Origin: Segatella salivae DSM 15606
GTDB lineage: Bacteria > Bacteroidota > Bacteroidia > Bacteroidales > Bacteroidaceae
Length of the DNA stretch: 26,701 nucleotides
Direction: 5' to 3'
Assembly (NCBI RefSeq): GCF_000185845.1
Contig: NZ_GL629647.1
Span: 1,631,731 to 1,658,431, forward strand
Each line of letters begins with the position of its first letter. Within the stretch, counting starts at the first letter, position 1. This document shows, piece after piece, positions 1-8,361 of the stretch. A program made the position numbers and the translations under genes. The notes beneath the pieces are model-generated. The model saw nothing but the letters and a program-made list of their open reading frames with translations, had not been told where the DNA came from and did no database searches.

Positions 1-419
1 ACTGCACAAGTAACGAACTTTATAAGTATGTTCTCGATGACCACGCTGTTGGAGCCTTTGCTGGTCGTGTGCTTGTTCGCCAGGAAGCACAGAAAACAAG
101 CAGTCAAGAGACCAATCAAAACCTTTGTGCTGCCAAGACGGCTCGCATGTATACACAGCCTATGCTCGAGATATATGCCGACGATGTCAAGTGTGCTCAT
201 GGGTCAACGGTAGGCCAATTGAACGATGCTGCCTTATTCTATATGCAGCAACGCGGTATCAGTCTCAAAGAGGCTAAGCTGCTTTTAGAGTTCGCTTTCG
301 TCAATGAAGTCATCGATAAAATGGAACTTGAACCTCTGCGCGACAGACTTCATCACCTCGTTGAAAAGCGTTTCCGCGGAGAATTGAATAAATGTGAGGG
401 ATGCCAGCTATGTAAGTAG
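1..419 (+). CDS. sufD: SufD, Fe-S cluster assembly scaffold subunit (C-terminal part)
   Basis: The reading frame is open from the window edge (codons start at position 3) to a TAG at 417-419, so only the C-terminal ~138 residues are present. The segment LYKYVLDDHAVGAFAGRV followed by RQEAQKTSSQETNQNL and the AKTARMYTQPMLEIYADDVKCAHG stretch (split here) is the highly conserved SufB/SufD C-terminal core, including the conserved Cys and His of the DVKCxHG motif. SufD forms the SufBC2D complex, which builds Fe-S clusters from sulfur delivered by a SufS-type desulfurase. The SufS gene follows 136 bp downstream on the same strand, as in typical Bacteroidota suf operons. The protein ends with a Cys cluster, CEGCQLCK. 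Assignment to SufD rather than SufB rests on sequence feel and on the position next to sufS. Confidence 0.93.
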   Translation, partial: CTSNELYKYVLDDHAVGAFAGRVLVRQEAQKTSSQETNQNLCAAKTARMYTQPMLEIYADDVKCAHGSTVGQLNDAALFYMQQRGISLKEAKLLLEFAFVNEVIDKMELEPLRDRLHHLVEKRFRGELNKCEGCQLCK

Positions 420-555
420 GCCGTCAAAAGCCTATTCTTACGCACTGAAAGAAAGGGCTTCATCATTTCAATTTGAATCGTTCACTCCCTCAAACAGCCT
501 TTGGTGTTTCTCATTGGGTAAAGAGTAAGCCCGCAATCACTATTAAATTTGCATT

Positions 556-1794
556 ATGGATTATGATTTAAATAAGATAAGAAAGGACTTTCCAATCCTT
601 TCCCGCATGGTTTACGACCGACCACTTGTCTATCTTGACAATGCCGCAACTACGCAAAAGCCACTTTGTGTGCTTGATAAGATGCGCGAAGAATACTTGA
701 ATGTCAACGCCAATGTACATCGCGGTGTGCACTGGCTCAGCCAACAAGCAACCGAACTCCATGAAGGTGCGCGCGAAACCGTACGGAAATTCATCAATGC
801 AAAGAGTGTAAACGAGATTGTTTTCACACGTGGAACCACCGAAGGATTAAACCTAATAGCCTCAAGTTTCAGTGAAGCTTTCATGCAAGAAGGCGATGAA
901 GTCATCGTCTCTACCGTCGAACACCATTCCAATATCGTGCCCTGGCAACTCCAACAACCCCGAAAAGGCATTGTATTGAAAGTCATTCCTATGGATGATA
1001 ACGGTGCTATGGACTTGCAAGCCTTCGAGAAAATGATTAGTCAGAAGACTAAGATTGTCAGCATCTCTCACGTTAGCAACGTGCTCGGTACAATCAATCC
1101 TGTTGAAGAAGTTATCCGCATTGCCCACGAACACAACATTCCCGTCGTTGTAGATGGGGCCCAAAGTACTCCTCATTTCAAGGTCGACATGCAACAGTTG
1201 GACTGCGATTTCTTTGTGTTTAGCGGGCATAAGGTTTATGGTCCAACAGGAATTGGCGTACTCTATGGCAAAGAAGCGTGGCTCGATAAACTCCCGCCAT
1301 ACCAAGGAGGAGGCGAAATGATTGAACATGTGAGCTTTGAAAAGTCAACTTTTGAACGCCCACCATTGAAGTTTGAGGCTGGAACACCCGACTACATTGC
1401 CACTACCGGCCTTGCCACAGCCCTCGATTATGTTTCTGCTTTGGGCATGGACGCTATACAAAAGCATGAAGAAGAGCTCACACGTTATGCCATTTCACAA
1501 CTCCAAATGATTGAAGGCATGAAGCTCTTTGGCGTGCCTTCACACGCTGATGTGACGCGACTTCACCACGACGCGGTTATCAGTTTCCAACTCCGTGACA
1601 TTCATCACATGGACATGGGAACCTTACTTGACCGCTTAGGTATAGCCATTCGAACGGGTCATCACTGTGCACAACCACTCATGAATCGCTTGGGTGTGCT
1701 CGGAACCTCACGTGCAAGTTTCGCCCTCTACAATACAAAAGAAGAGGTCGATGCACTCGTTGCAGGCATTAAGCGCATCTCAACCATGTTCTAA
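556..1794 (+). CDS. sufS: Cysteine desulfurase SufS (class V aminotransferase fold, PLP-dependent)
   Basis: This 412-residue protein matches the usual SufS length (about 400-415). SufS takes sulfur from L-cysteine, producing alanine and a persulfide that feeds the SufBCD scaffold in the cytoplasm. Visible signatures are YLDNAATTQKP near residue 26, the VEHHSNIVPW segment that stacks over PLP, VDGAQSTPH, the Schiff-base lysine at K226 in FSGHKVYGPTG, and the catalytic cysteine C371 in RTGHHCAQP. The short Cys loop (RTGHHCAQP) is the group II SufS type, not IscS/NifS. The ATG at 556 starts directly at the expected N-terminus (DLNKIRKDFPIL). It lies downstream of sufD and is likely co-transcribed. 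The TAA stop overlaps the stop of a convergent small gene by 3 bases. Confidence 0.97.
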   Translation: MDYDLNKIRKDFPILSRMVYDRPLVYLDNAATTQKPLCVLDKMREEYLNVNANVHRGVHWLSQQATELHEGARETVRKFINAKSVNEIVFTRGTTEGLNLIASSFSEAFMQEGDEVIVSTVEHHSNIVPWQLQQPRKGIVLKVIPMDDNGAMDLQAFEKMISQKTKIVSISHVSNVLGTINPVEEVIRIAHEHNIPVVVDGAQSTPHFKVDMQQLDCDFFVFSGHKVYGPTGIGVLYGKEAWLDKLPPYQGGGEMIEHVSFEKSTFERPPLKFEAGTPDYIATTGLATALDYVSALGMDAIQKHEEELTRYAISQLQMIEGMKLFGVPSHADVTRLHHDAVISFQLRDIHHMDMGTLLDRLGIAIRTGHHCAQPLMNRLGVLGTSRASFALYNTKEEVDALVAGIKRISTMF

Positions 1795-2078
1795 AGTGAC
1801 TTGCGACACGCCATGACAGCTTTCAACAGCCAACCACAACAAACGGCTCTGGCCACAAAACTGATGTCTGCTGGCAACACAACAAACACGAAAGCCAACT
1901 GCGCATTGAGCAGATGCAGGGTCTGACGCATGCTGATTTCTCGCCCAAGCACAGCCGAATAATATGCTGAAAACCACCTTACGGGGCGACAAACAATGTC
2001 TTTCAGGCGCACAATAAATTGGCGTAGACTTTGTGATGACTGATGTTGTTCACACTCAAGATAGATATTCTTTTCCAT
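1791..2078 (-). CDS. Small putative membrane protein, 95 aa, convergent with sufS
   Basis: I do not recognise a named family. The open frame extends to an ATG at 2135, but a Bacteroidota -7 box lies at 2124-2117, downstream of that codon, so the internal ATG at 2078 is the better start. It gives a 95-residue product beginning MEKNIYLECEQ. Residues 1-50 are polar and basic, with a KDIVCRPVRW segment. Residues about 56-90 are strongly hydrophobic (FVFVVLPADISFVARAV and then a Cys-rich CCGWLLKAVMAC) and could form two short membrane-spanning helices, ending in the basic RKSL. Its TAG stop overlaps the sufS stop tail to tail. Compositionally plausible, with its own promoter, but homology could not be tested. 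Confidence 0.6.
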   Translation of the reverse strand: MEKNIYLECEQHQSSQSLRQFIVRLKDIVCRPVRWFSAYYSAVLGREISMRQTLHLLNAQLAFVFVVLPADISFVARAVCCGWLLKAVMACRKSL

Positions 2079-2116
2079 ATTTTCAGTTGTTTTTTGTTCA
2101 TCTTCAATTACGATTG

Positions 2117-2124
2117 CAAAGTTA
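2117..2124 (-). promoter_or_regulatory. Bacteroidota -7 promoter box for the 95-aa gene
   Basis: Read on the minus strand the sequence is TAACTTTG, a full match to the Bacteroidota TAnnTTTG -7 consensus, 38 bases upstream of the ATG at 2078. No clear TTG -33 element was found at the expected distance. The box decides the start of the small gene, because the alternative ATG (2135) would lie upstream of the transcript. Confidence 0.55.
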
Positions 2125-2165
2125 AATGGAAGCATGGAAGTATCTTTTCACACCAAATCTACACC

Positions 2166-2199
2166 TGTTAAAAGTGTTAACACATAACAATTATTAACA
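2166..2199. promoter_or_regulatory. Cluster of TGTTA/TAACA half-sites with a GTGTTAACAC palindrome upstream of rnhB
   Basis: A perfect 10-base palindrome GTGTTAACAC sits at 2174-2183. It is flanked by TGTTA at 2166-2170, TAACA at 2185-2189 and TTAACA at 2194-2199, ending five bases before the rnhB ATG. It lies between the divergent small gene and rnhB. It could be an operator or simply AT-rich sequence; no known regulator box was matched. Confidence 0.25.
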
Positions 2200-2204
2200 A
2201 TATA

Positions 2205-2867
2205 ATGCTCCTTCCCTATCTCAATAGTGGGTTGATTGAAGCGGGTTGCGACGAAGCAGGCCGTGGATGCTTAGCCGGAAACGTTGTCGCTGCGGCCGTT
2301 ATCCTGCCCACTGACTATGTGAATCCATTGTTAAACGACAGTAAAAAGCTTACCGCCAAACAACGTTATGCCTTGCGCGAGCAGATAGAACATGAGGCGT
2401 TAGCTTGGGCAGTGGGTGTAGCCACACCCGAAGAGATTGATAACATCAACATTCTTCACGCCAGTTTCTTAGCCATGCACCGTGCCTTGGACCAACTAAA
2501 GCTGCGTCCTGAGGCGGTCATTGTCGACGGAAACCACTTCGATCCCTATGTCATCGGCAAGGGATTACCCGATGAAGGTAAGATTCTTCCTCACACTTGT
2601 ATTGTCAAAGGCGATGGAAAATATCTGAGTATTGCAGCAGCCAGCATCCTCGCAAAAACCTATCGAGACGACTATATGACTGAACAGGCCGAGCGATTCC
2701 CCTTCTATGGCTGGGAGAAAAACAAGGGATATCCCACGAAAACGCATTATCAGGGCATAGAGAAGCATGGACTTTGCGCGTTACATCGCAAGAGTTTTAA
2801 CACCCACCCCAACCTTTCCAAAGGGAGAAAGCACGAACTTGACGAAGGAGAATTGGTGTTTAAATAG
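2205..2867 (+). CDS. rnhB: Ribonuclease HII
   Basis: This 220-residue RNase HII cleaves the RNA strand of RNA/DNA hybrids and starts removal of single ribonucleotides misincorporated into DNA. The hallmark EAGCDEAGRGCLAG motif near the N-terminus gives the first two metal-binding acids (D16, E17) and the GRG loop. LLNDSKKLTAKQR at 42-54 is the second conserved block, D108 in VIVDGN is the third acid, and D155/D156 after the AAASILAKTYRD helix supply the fourth. The segment between FDPYVIGK and KGDGKYLS carries a short insertion. Length is normal. The start at 2205 places the catalytic motif where it sits in other RNase HII proteins. There is no clear Shine-Dalgarno sequence, as usual in this phylum. 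Confidence 0.97.
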   Translation: MLLPYLNSGLIEAGCDEAGRGCLAGNVVAAAVILPTDYVNPLLNDSKKLTAKQRYALREQIEHEALAWAVGVATPEEIDNINILHASFLAMHRALDQLKLRPEAVIVDGNHFDPYVIGKGLPDEGKILPHTCIVKGDGKYLSIAAASILAKTYRDDYMTEQAERFPFYGWEKNKGYPTKTHYQGIEKHGLCALHRKSFNTHPNLSKGRKHELDEGELVFK

Positions 2868-2969
2868 CATTCTTTCTCTTCTTTCATGTAATGGAAAGTA
2901 TTGAAACAACATAGCAATATCAAACGAACACCCCACCCTTTCCGTGAGATTGGGTAAGGAATCAACTCT

Positions 2970-3851
2970 ATGAAGAAACTTGGCAACGAGCTTACGCTCA
3001 TCCTTTTGATGACCGATGGCACAGATTATACAGCAAATGATTTGTGTGAACATTTGCAATGCACGCGTCGTAACCTTTATTACTATCTGCAATTTCTACG
3101 CGATTATGGGTTTAATGTCGTTAGAAATGGCAATTGTTATCGTCTTGATCCACACTCACCCTTCTTCCGTCGCATCACCACTGCGGTCAATTTCACGAAG
3201 GCAGAGGCTGCTTTACTGCATCAGTTAGCCTCGGGTGCCGACACCAAGAGCCCCACCATTGCGTCTATAAAGAATAAGTTGGAGCGCACATATGACTTGC
3301 GTCTTGTCACGGATTCACGCTATAAGAAGAAACTAATGCAAAACCTTAGCGACCTGACAACGGCTATCAACAGCAAACATATTGTTTGTTTGCATCATTA
3401 TTCCTCTCCCCACAGCCACTCATTCAGTGACCGTGTCGTTGAGCCTTTCCTCTTTTTAAATGATCATCAGGATGTACGTTGCTATGAATTAGCCTCTGGA
3501 ACGAACAAGACTTTTAAGTTGGCACGCATTGGAAAGGTTGAAATCTACGACGCACCATGGATACATTCCGACAAACATAAAAGCGTTTTTACCGATATGT
3601 TTGGCTTTTCGGGAGAGCAACGCTACACCATTCGGCTCCGAATGGGACAGCTTTCCTATAACCTTATGCGTGAAGAATATCCCATTTCATCGGCATTTTT
3701 CACCCCAGAAGACGACTATCATTGGATTCTTGAGACAGATGTGATGAGCTATCTTGGCATTGGTCGCTTCATTCTTGGCCTCTATGATGACATTGATGTG
3801 CTGGGGGATGAAGGCTTGAAAGCCTATATTGCACAGAAAAGGGCATTGTAA
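2970..3851 (+). CDS. HTH/WYL-domain transcriptional regulator
   Basis: A 293-residue cytoplasmic regulator. Residues about 1-60 form a DeoR-type winged helix-turn-helix (LTLILLMTDG, then LCEHLQCTRRNLYYYLQFL with the recognition helix, then a GNCYRLD wing). Residues about 155-205 resemble a WYL domain (VEPFLFLNDHQDVRCYELA, then FKLARIGKVEIYDAPW), although the diagnostic W-Y-L triplet is degraded to R-C-Y-E-L. Residues about 210-293 resemble the WCX extension. WYL regulators sense nucleic acid or nucleotide-type ligands and often control DNA-repair or defence genes, but no such target lies beside it. AAGGA 9 bases before the ATG is an unusually good ribosome-binding site. It sits 102 bp after rnhB and may be co-transcribed. 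Confidence 0.82.
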   Translation: MKKLGNELTLILLMTDGTDYTANDLCEHLQCTRRNLYYYLQFLRDYGFNVVRNGNCYRLDPHSPFFRRITTAVNFTKAEAALLHQLASGADTKSPTIASIKNKLERTYDLRLVTDSRYKKKLMQNLSDLTTAINSKHIVCLHHYSSPHSHSFSDRVVEPFLFLNDHQDVRCYELASGTNKTFKLARIGKVEIYDAPWIHSDKHKSVFTDMFGFSGEQRYTIRLRMGQLSYNLMREEYPISSAFFTPEDDYHWILETDVMSYLGIGRFILGLYDDIDVLGDEGLKAYIAQKRAL

Positions 3852-3957
3852 AGTGAAGACCATCAACTTGGAAACAAAGGAACAAGTTCCTGCACCTATA
3901 GACATCGGCCTATTTTTTCATCACGCAATCTATGGCAAATGACCTCGTGTTTTCCCC

Positions 3958-3999
3958 CATTTCATCGCCTAAAATGAGGGAAATCATGCCGTGAAATGA
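3958..3999 (-). repeat. Palindromic intergenic element (copy 1)
   Basis: On the minus strand positions 3976-3958 read CATTTTAGGCGATGAAATG, an imperfect palindrome (CATTT...AAATG). A second related half, CATGCCGTGAAATGA (plus strand 3985-3999), follows after a short AT-rich spacer. The 19-mer matches 17 of 19 bases of the sequence at 13430-13448. It lies between the convergent ends of the WYL regulator and the outer-membrane receptor. Confidence 0.45.
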
Positions 4000-4026
4000 C
4001 GCAAATCATTTTCAAAAGAAAAGGCT

Positions 4027-6837
4027 TTATTTATGTTGTGGCTTGGGGTCTAACTGATAACCAAATGAGATTGAGATATAGCGATGATTCGTATCATGCC
4101 ACTTTTCCGTGCGACTATAGGCCTCAGACACATTGGAGAAAGACGTGTCACGATTGAAAATATCAGCCACTTTCAATATGATAGCTGCCTTGTTTTTCAG
4201 CATTTTATACACCACATCAATATCCCATAGCCAGCGATGACCATTAAATTCGCGCATCAGATAACCCGAACGGAACAGGTCATGCACGTTAGATACAAAC
4301 TCAAAATGGTCCTTTGTATAGACTGTTTTCAAGCCAAAGTCACACCTGATGAGGTCAGAATTGTTGATGGTTGAAGCCTGATAACGATAGCGATTGTAAG
4401 TAAACTCTACATAAGGTTTCACCGAAAGACTCTGCTTTTCATAGCTAAGTTCCATGTTATCTTTATAGGTAAAGCGGCTAAGAGGACTGAGGTGAAGCGG
4501 CTGATTGAAGTTCGTAGCGAGCAGATAACCATAAGAACGTGCCCATGCCGCCGTCATCTTATTATGCAAACGCCATGAGATGCCAAGCCCTTGGTCGTAG
4601 TCAAGCTCTGCATTATAGCGGTTATGGCTGGGCGTATTCATGGGTTTTGTGCGATAAACTCCCGTGGAAGGATTGTAGCAAAAGGCTGAAACTACAGGAT
4701 TAATCGTGTGCCCATAGCTCACCTTTAGCATCAGATTGAGCTGCAATCTTGGGAAAAGTCGATGATGACGGAGTTCAAACAAATAGTCGTGTTCGCGTTT
4801 AAGGCGAGCATTTCCCATGGTGATATACAAGGGATCTGTGCTGTCTTCATAGTCTAAAGTGGATAATAACTCCGGCAGCTTTGTTTCATAAAGCCAAGAC
4901 AAATCAAACGAAGCACGACGTCCATTCTTCCATTGCAGCTTCACTTCTGGGTTGAAAATATTGCTCACCCGACGTGCCACCGTGTCCAAACGACCACGAA
5001 GATAGTTGGTGGTTTCACGCTGACTAATCCATGAGAGATTAGACTTGAGCATGAGTTTCTTATTGAATTTCAACAGCGTTCCCAACTTAACACTATTCTT
5101 CCACAGGCGAGTGTGCTCAAGAAGTGAGTTTGCTGGGTCGAGGGTTGTAGGCCGATCGCCAACCACATAGAAGGCATCGGTGTCGGTATAAAAGTGATTT
5201 CGATGGCGCAGATATTTGTATTCGGTTTCATTTGTGACCTCAACCATGAAGTTTTTATCAAACCAATACGAAAGGTTTTCACTCAAAGAAGACTGCCAGT
5301 CGACGCCAGAATTGTGGCCATATTGCCACATTTGATAGTTTAATCCGTGTGGACTGGAGACATCTCTACGGCTGCTCATGCGACTGAAATCATCTTTATA
5401 GGTCGTTGAAGTGCCAAGACCATAACGCCCTTTCTCACCTAAGAAGTGTGCCCAATGCATGTCGAGATGCAGATTTGTCTGCTTAGTTCTCGTGTCAACG
5501 TGGCTATCATCGCGCATCGTTAGGTGCTGATAGAGCGGCGAACCAAATGGTACTGTCGCACTTTCTGCCAGCGGATTGTCGGCAAACTGATAGGGGTCAT
5601 CGTCAAACTGAGCACGATGGGTCTCATTATGCCTATTGCCTTTTGTGTATTCTAACATCAAATTATAGGAGAACTGATTCTTTTCATCCGTATAAAATGA
5701 GCCTTCAGAGCTGAATGACGGTACGAGTTCATGGTTTTTATGCGCATTGTTCATGAGCGAAAACGAGCGTTGTTGTCCCGGAAGGAAATAGTCGGTGCTC
5801 TCTACATCCGTGCCCCAGCCATCACGATGAGCCATACTTGGGCCAAAGTTTATATAGTTTTCTGTGCCTTCTTTCGCGCCCTTCAGCTCCCAGTTATGCT
5901 GATAATTCACTGTTCCATATTGGTTTCGACCATAATAATCAATAGGCCACATCGTAGCCCATGACTGCCCATAGGCGGTGGCATAGTTCTCATTGTTGAG
6001 GTTTCCATAGGCCATTACGGGATTTTTATCACTCAATCGCGAGGCACGTAGCTGCACTTGATACTCCCGTTTCGTGCGAAGATCGGCACTGGCAAAGCCA
6101 AACCATTTATCAAGGAAATTGGGTTTCACTTGTATATCCAGTACTTGCTGGCCATCACCATCGTCATTTCCCGTATGTTTTGCAAGCTCAGATTGCTTCT
6201 CATAGAGTTTAATCTTGTCGGCAGCTACTACAGGAAGCTGACCAAGAATGCTTCCTCCACCAAAGACATCCTTACCATTCATCTTGAGACGAATGGGCTT
6301 TCCGTTCCAAAAGAGCTGCCCATTACGCTGTTCAACGCCAGGAAGTTTGCGGATAAGCACGTCAAGTCGGTCGCCCTCTTCTAACTTAAAAGCCTCTGGA
6401 TGGAACACAACAGTGTCGCCACTCATGGTGATACGCGGCATCTTTGCACTCACTTGAACCTTTTGAAGCATGATGGCTGTGGGATGAAGTGCTATTGTAC
6501 CCATATCAACGGAATCCGAACTTTCCATACCATAGCTATAATCCACGATACGAGTAGAGTGATAACCAATGCTTGAAAACGTGAAAGCGATTCGCCCTTC
6601 CATCCATACATCTGCTACAAAATGACCGAGACTGTCGCTTGTATAATCGTTAGTTATGGTCCAATTATCACTGCCTTGACCACTCTGAACGGCTTTAATG
6701 GTAACACCACTCAAGGGTTGTCGTGTTTCAGCATCTATGACAATACCTTTAAAAACGTCAGCATGTAGGGATAAACTCCATACACATAAAAGGACAAGGA
6801 ACAAGGATTTTAACAACTGTTTCATTGGTTTTCTCAT
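4027..6837 (-). CDS. Outer-membrane beta-barrel protein, TonB-receptor-like (carboxypeptidase-regulatory N-domain)
   Basis: A 936-residue exported protein. The N-terminus has a signal peptide (hydrophobic LFLVLLCVWSLSLHA) with likely cleavage after residue ~26. Residues about 28-118 form a carboxypeptidase-regulatory-like beta domain (FKGIVIDAETRQPLSGVTI). Residues about 130-235 resemble a plug (VQVSAKMPRITMSGDTVVF, LDVLIRKLPGV, then IRLKMNGKDVFGGG). The rest, rich in aromatic and alternating residues, is a beta barrel of the OMP_b-brl_3 type. Such proteins are TonB-linked or TonB-like outer-membrane transporters. No SusD-type lipoprotein lies next to it, so this is not a classical glycan PUL pair and the substrate is unknown. 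ATG at 6837 and ATG at 6825 (MKQLLKS) are both possible starts. It diverges from the Nramp gene with its own promoter. Confidence 0.85.
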   Translation of the reverse strand: MRKPMKQLLKSLFLVLLCVWSLSLHADVFKGIVIDAETRQPLSGVTIKAVQSGQGSDNWTITNDYTSDSLGHFVADVWMEGRIAFTFSSIGYHSTRIVDYSYGMESSDSVDMGTIALHPTAIMLQKVQVSAKMPRITMSGDTVVFHPEAFKLEEGDRLDVLIRKLPGVEQRNGQLFWNGKPIRLKMNGKDVFGGGSILGQLPVVAADKIKLYEKQSELAKHTGNDDGDGQQVLDIQVKPNFLDKWFGFASADLRTKREYQVQLRASRLSDKNPVMAYGNLNNENYATAYGQSWATMWPIDYYGRNQYGTVNYQHNWELKGAKEGTENYINFGPSMAHRDGWGTDVESTDYFLPGQQRSFSLMNNAHKNHELVPSFSSEGSFYTDEKNQFSYNLMLEYTKGNRHNETHRAQFDDDPYQFADNPLAESATVPFGSPLYQHLTMRDDSHVDTRTKQTNLHLDMHWAHFLGEKGRYGLGTSTTYKDDFSRMSSRRDVSSPHGLNYQMWQYGHNSGVDWQSSLSENLSYWFDKNFMVEVTNETEYKYLRHRNHFYTDTDAFYVVGDRPTTLDPANSLLEHTRLWKNSVKLGTLLKFNKKLMLKSNLSWISQRETTNYLRGRLDTVARRVSNIFNPEVKLQWKNGRRASFDLSWLYETKLPELLSTLDYEDSTDPLYITMGNARLKREHDYLFELRHHRLFPRLQLNLMLKVSYGHTINPVVSAFCYNPSTGVYRTKPMNTPSHNRYNAELDYDQGLGISWRLHNKMTAAWARSYGYLLATNFNQPLHLSPLSRFTYKDNMELSYEKQSLSVKPYVEFTYNRYRYQASTINNSDLIRCDFGLKTVYTKDHFEFVSNVHDLFRSGYLMREFNGHRWLWDIDVVYKMLKNKAAIILKVADIFNRDTSFSNVSEAYSRTEKWHDTNHRYISISFGYQLDPKPQHK

Positions 6838-6915
6838 TGATATTCAACGATTTCTATATCTATAGTCAATGCCAATTTTTAGGTATTAGAAACATAAAAG
6901 CATGGCACTTGCTTG

Positions 6916-6947
6916 CAAATATAAAACTTTTTCGTCATAATAACAAG
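6916..6947 (-). promoter_or_regulatory. Promoter for the outer-membrane receptor gene
   Basis: On the minus strand a TATATTTG -7 box (6923-6916) is preceded at exactly 20 nt by CTTG (6947-6944), matching the Bacteroidota -33/-7 arrangement. The 5' untranslated leader would be about 70 nt. Confidence 0.65.
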
Positions 6948-7010
6948 TGATTTCTTGGCTAATTACAGAATTAATTGCATCATTTGGTTTCAAGTTTCCC
7001 TTTTTTATCG

Positions 7011-7018
7011 TATCTTTG
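7011..7018 (+). promoter_or_regulatory. -7 promoter box for the Nramp transporter
   Basis: TATCTTTG matches TAnnTTTG and lies 33 bases before the ATG at 7052. The -33 position carries only TTTC-like sequence. No convincing MntR or Fur operator was recognised in the divergent intergenic region 6838-7051. Confidence 0.6.
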
Positions 7019-7051
7019 TCGTAACAGATTAAAGAAAGAAAACAAAGAAAA

Positions 7052-8314
7052 ATGAAGAATATTATCAAAGAATTACGTCGCAAGGACCACCCACATGTGC
7101 TGGGAGCCTTAGACATTTTCAAATATATTGGACCGGGATTACTCGTTACTGTGGGCTTTATCGACCCGGGAAACTGGGCGAGTAACTTTGCCGCGGGGTC
7201 GGAATATGGCTACACTTTGCTTTGGGTGGTGACACTATCAACGATTATGCTCATCGCCCTTCAACACAATGTGGCCCATCTTGGCATTGTAACTGGCCTG
7301 TGTTTAAGTGAAGCTGCCGTTAAATATTCACCCAAATGGGCAGGTCGTCCCATTGTAGTGAGTGCGATTTTAGCCAGCATTTCGACCTCACTTGCAGAGA
7401 TATTAGGCGGTGCAATTGCGTTACAAATGCTCTTCGGTATAAGCATTCCAACGGGTGCAGTGCTTACAACGGTGGCCACACTCATTATGCTTTTCACGAA
7501 CAGTTATAAGAAAATGGAACGTGCTATCATAGGATTTGTATCGATGATTGGCCTGTCGTTTATCTATGAACTCTTTTTAGTTGACGTGCATTGGCCGTCA
7601 GCTTTAGAGGGCGCTTTTGTGCCTTCAGTTCCTGAAGGGTCGCTAATGATCATCATGAGTGTATTGGGTGCCGTCGTGATGCCACATAATCTCTTCTTGC
7701 ATTCTGAGATAGTTCAGAGCCGAGAAATACACTTAGAAGGAGACGAACGCATTCAACACATGTTGAAATATGAATTCTTTGATACGCTGTTTTCCATGAT
7801 TGTGGGGTGGGCAATCAATTCTGCCATGATCTTACTTGCGGCAACTACGTTCTTCGCTCATGGCCAACATGTCGAAGAACTGGCTCAAGCGCAGGCCATG
7901 CTCCACCCACTTCTCGGGCACAATGCAGCCAATATCTTTGCTATTGCCTTACTCCTTGCCGGCATATCCAGCACAATCACGAGTGGAATGGCAGCCGGAA
8001 GTATCTTCTCTGGGCTATTCGGCGAGTCGTATAATGCCAAAGATACGCACTCCATTGTAGGCATTGTGTTGTCTCTTGGCATAGCTTTGCTGTTGATATT
8101 CTTTATTGGTGACCCGTTCAAAGGACTGATTGTATCGCAAATGTTCCTATCAATTCAGTTGCCTTTCACGATGTTTCTACAGATAAGTTTAACCTCTTCA
8201 CCCCGCGTTATGGGCAAATATGCCAACAGTTTGCCTAATAAGCTATTCCTTTATGGCTTAGCTGGCATCGTAACGCTGCTGAATATATGGCTCCTTATCG
8301 AGAGTTTTACATAA
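7052..8314 (+). CDS. mntH: Nramp-family divalent metal (Mn2+/Fe2+) transporter
   Basis: A 420-residue inner-membrane protein of about 11 transmembrane helices that uses the proton gradient to import Mn2+ or Fe2+. The metal-binding motif DPGN is present at 38-41 in the first helix (GFIDPGNWASN). The sixth-helix motif is AxxMPHN, with A207 and the selectivity methionine M210 (GAVVMPHNLFLHSEIVQSR). The methionine argues for transition-metal transport and against the Mg2+-type Nramp relatives. The C-terminal region includes IVSQMFLSIQLPFTMF, also typical. Length is normal for the family and the ATG at 7052 gives a short cytosolic N-tail. It diverges from an outer-membrane receptor, which may supply metal or another substrate across the outer membrane; that link is inference. 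Confidence 0.95.
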   Translation: MKNIIKELRRKDHPHVLGALDIFKYIGPGLLVTVGFIDPGNWASNFAAGSEYGYTLLWVVTLSTIMLIALQHNVAHLGIVTGLCLSEAAVKYSPKWAGRPIVVSAILASISTSLAEILGGAIALQMLFGISIPTGAVLTTVATLIMLFTNSYKKMERAIIGFVSMIGLSFIYELFLVDVHWPSALEGAFVPSVPEGSLMIIMSVLGAVVMPHNLFLHSEIVQSREIHLEGDERIQHMLKYEFFDTLFSMIVGWAINSAMILLAATTFFAHGQHVEELAQAQAMLHPLLGHNAANIFAIALLLAGISSTITSGMAAGSIFSGLFGESYNAKDTHSIVGIVLSLGIALLLIFFIGDPFKGLIVSQMFLSIQLPFTMFLQISLTSSPRVMGKYANSLPNKLFLYGLAGIVTLLNIWLLIESFT

Positions 8315-8361
8315 AGAAAAGCTACAAAAGACCATGCGTTTTCATTGCAAACAGCCTATGA

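Noticed and set aside
544..551. TAAATTTG box upstream of sufS
   Set aside because: It matches TAnnTTTG but lies only four bases before the ATG with no -33 element at the right distance, so it would give a leaderless transcript; sufS is more likely read through from sufD.
862..1329. 155-codon minus-strand open frame inside sufS
   Set aside because: It is antisense to a well-supported enzyme gene and has no family features or promoter.
2079..2135. Upstream ATG at 2135 as the start of the small minus-strand gene
   Set aside because: A -7 promoter box lies downstream of it, so the transcript would begin after that codon; the ATG at 2078 fits better.
2781..3092. 103-codon minus-strand frame across the rnhB end and the WYL start
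   Set aside because: It overlaps two supported genes and shows no protein-like features.
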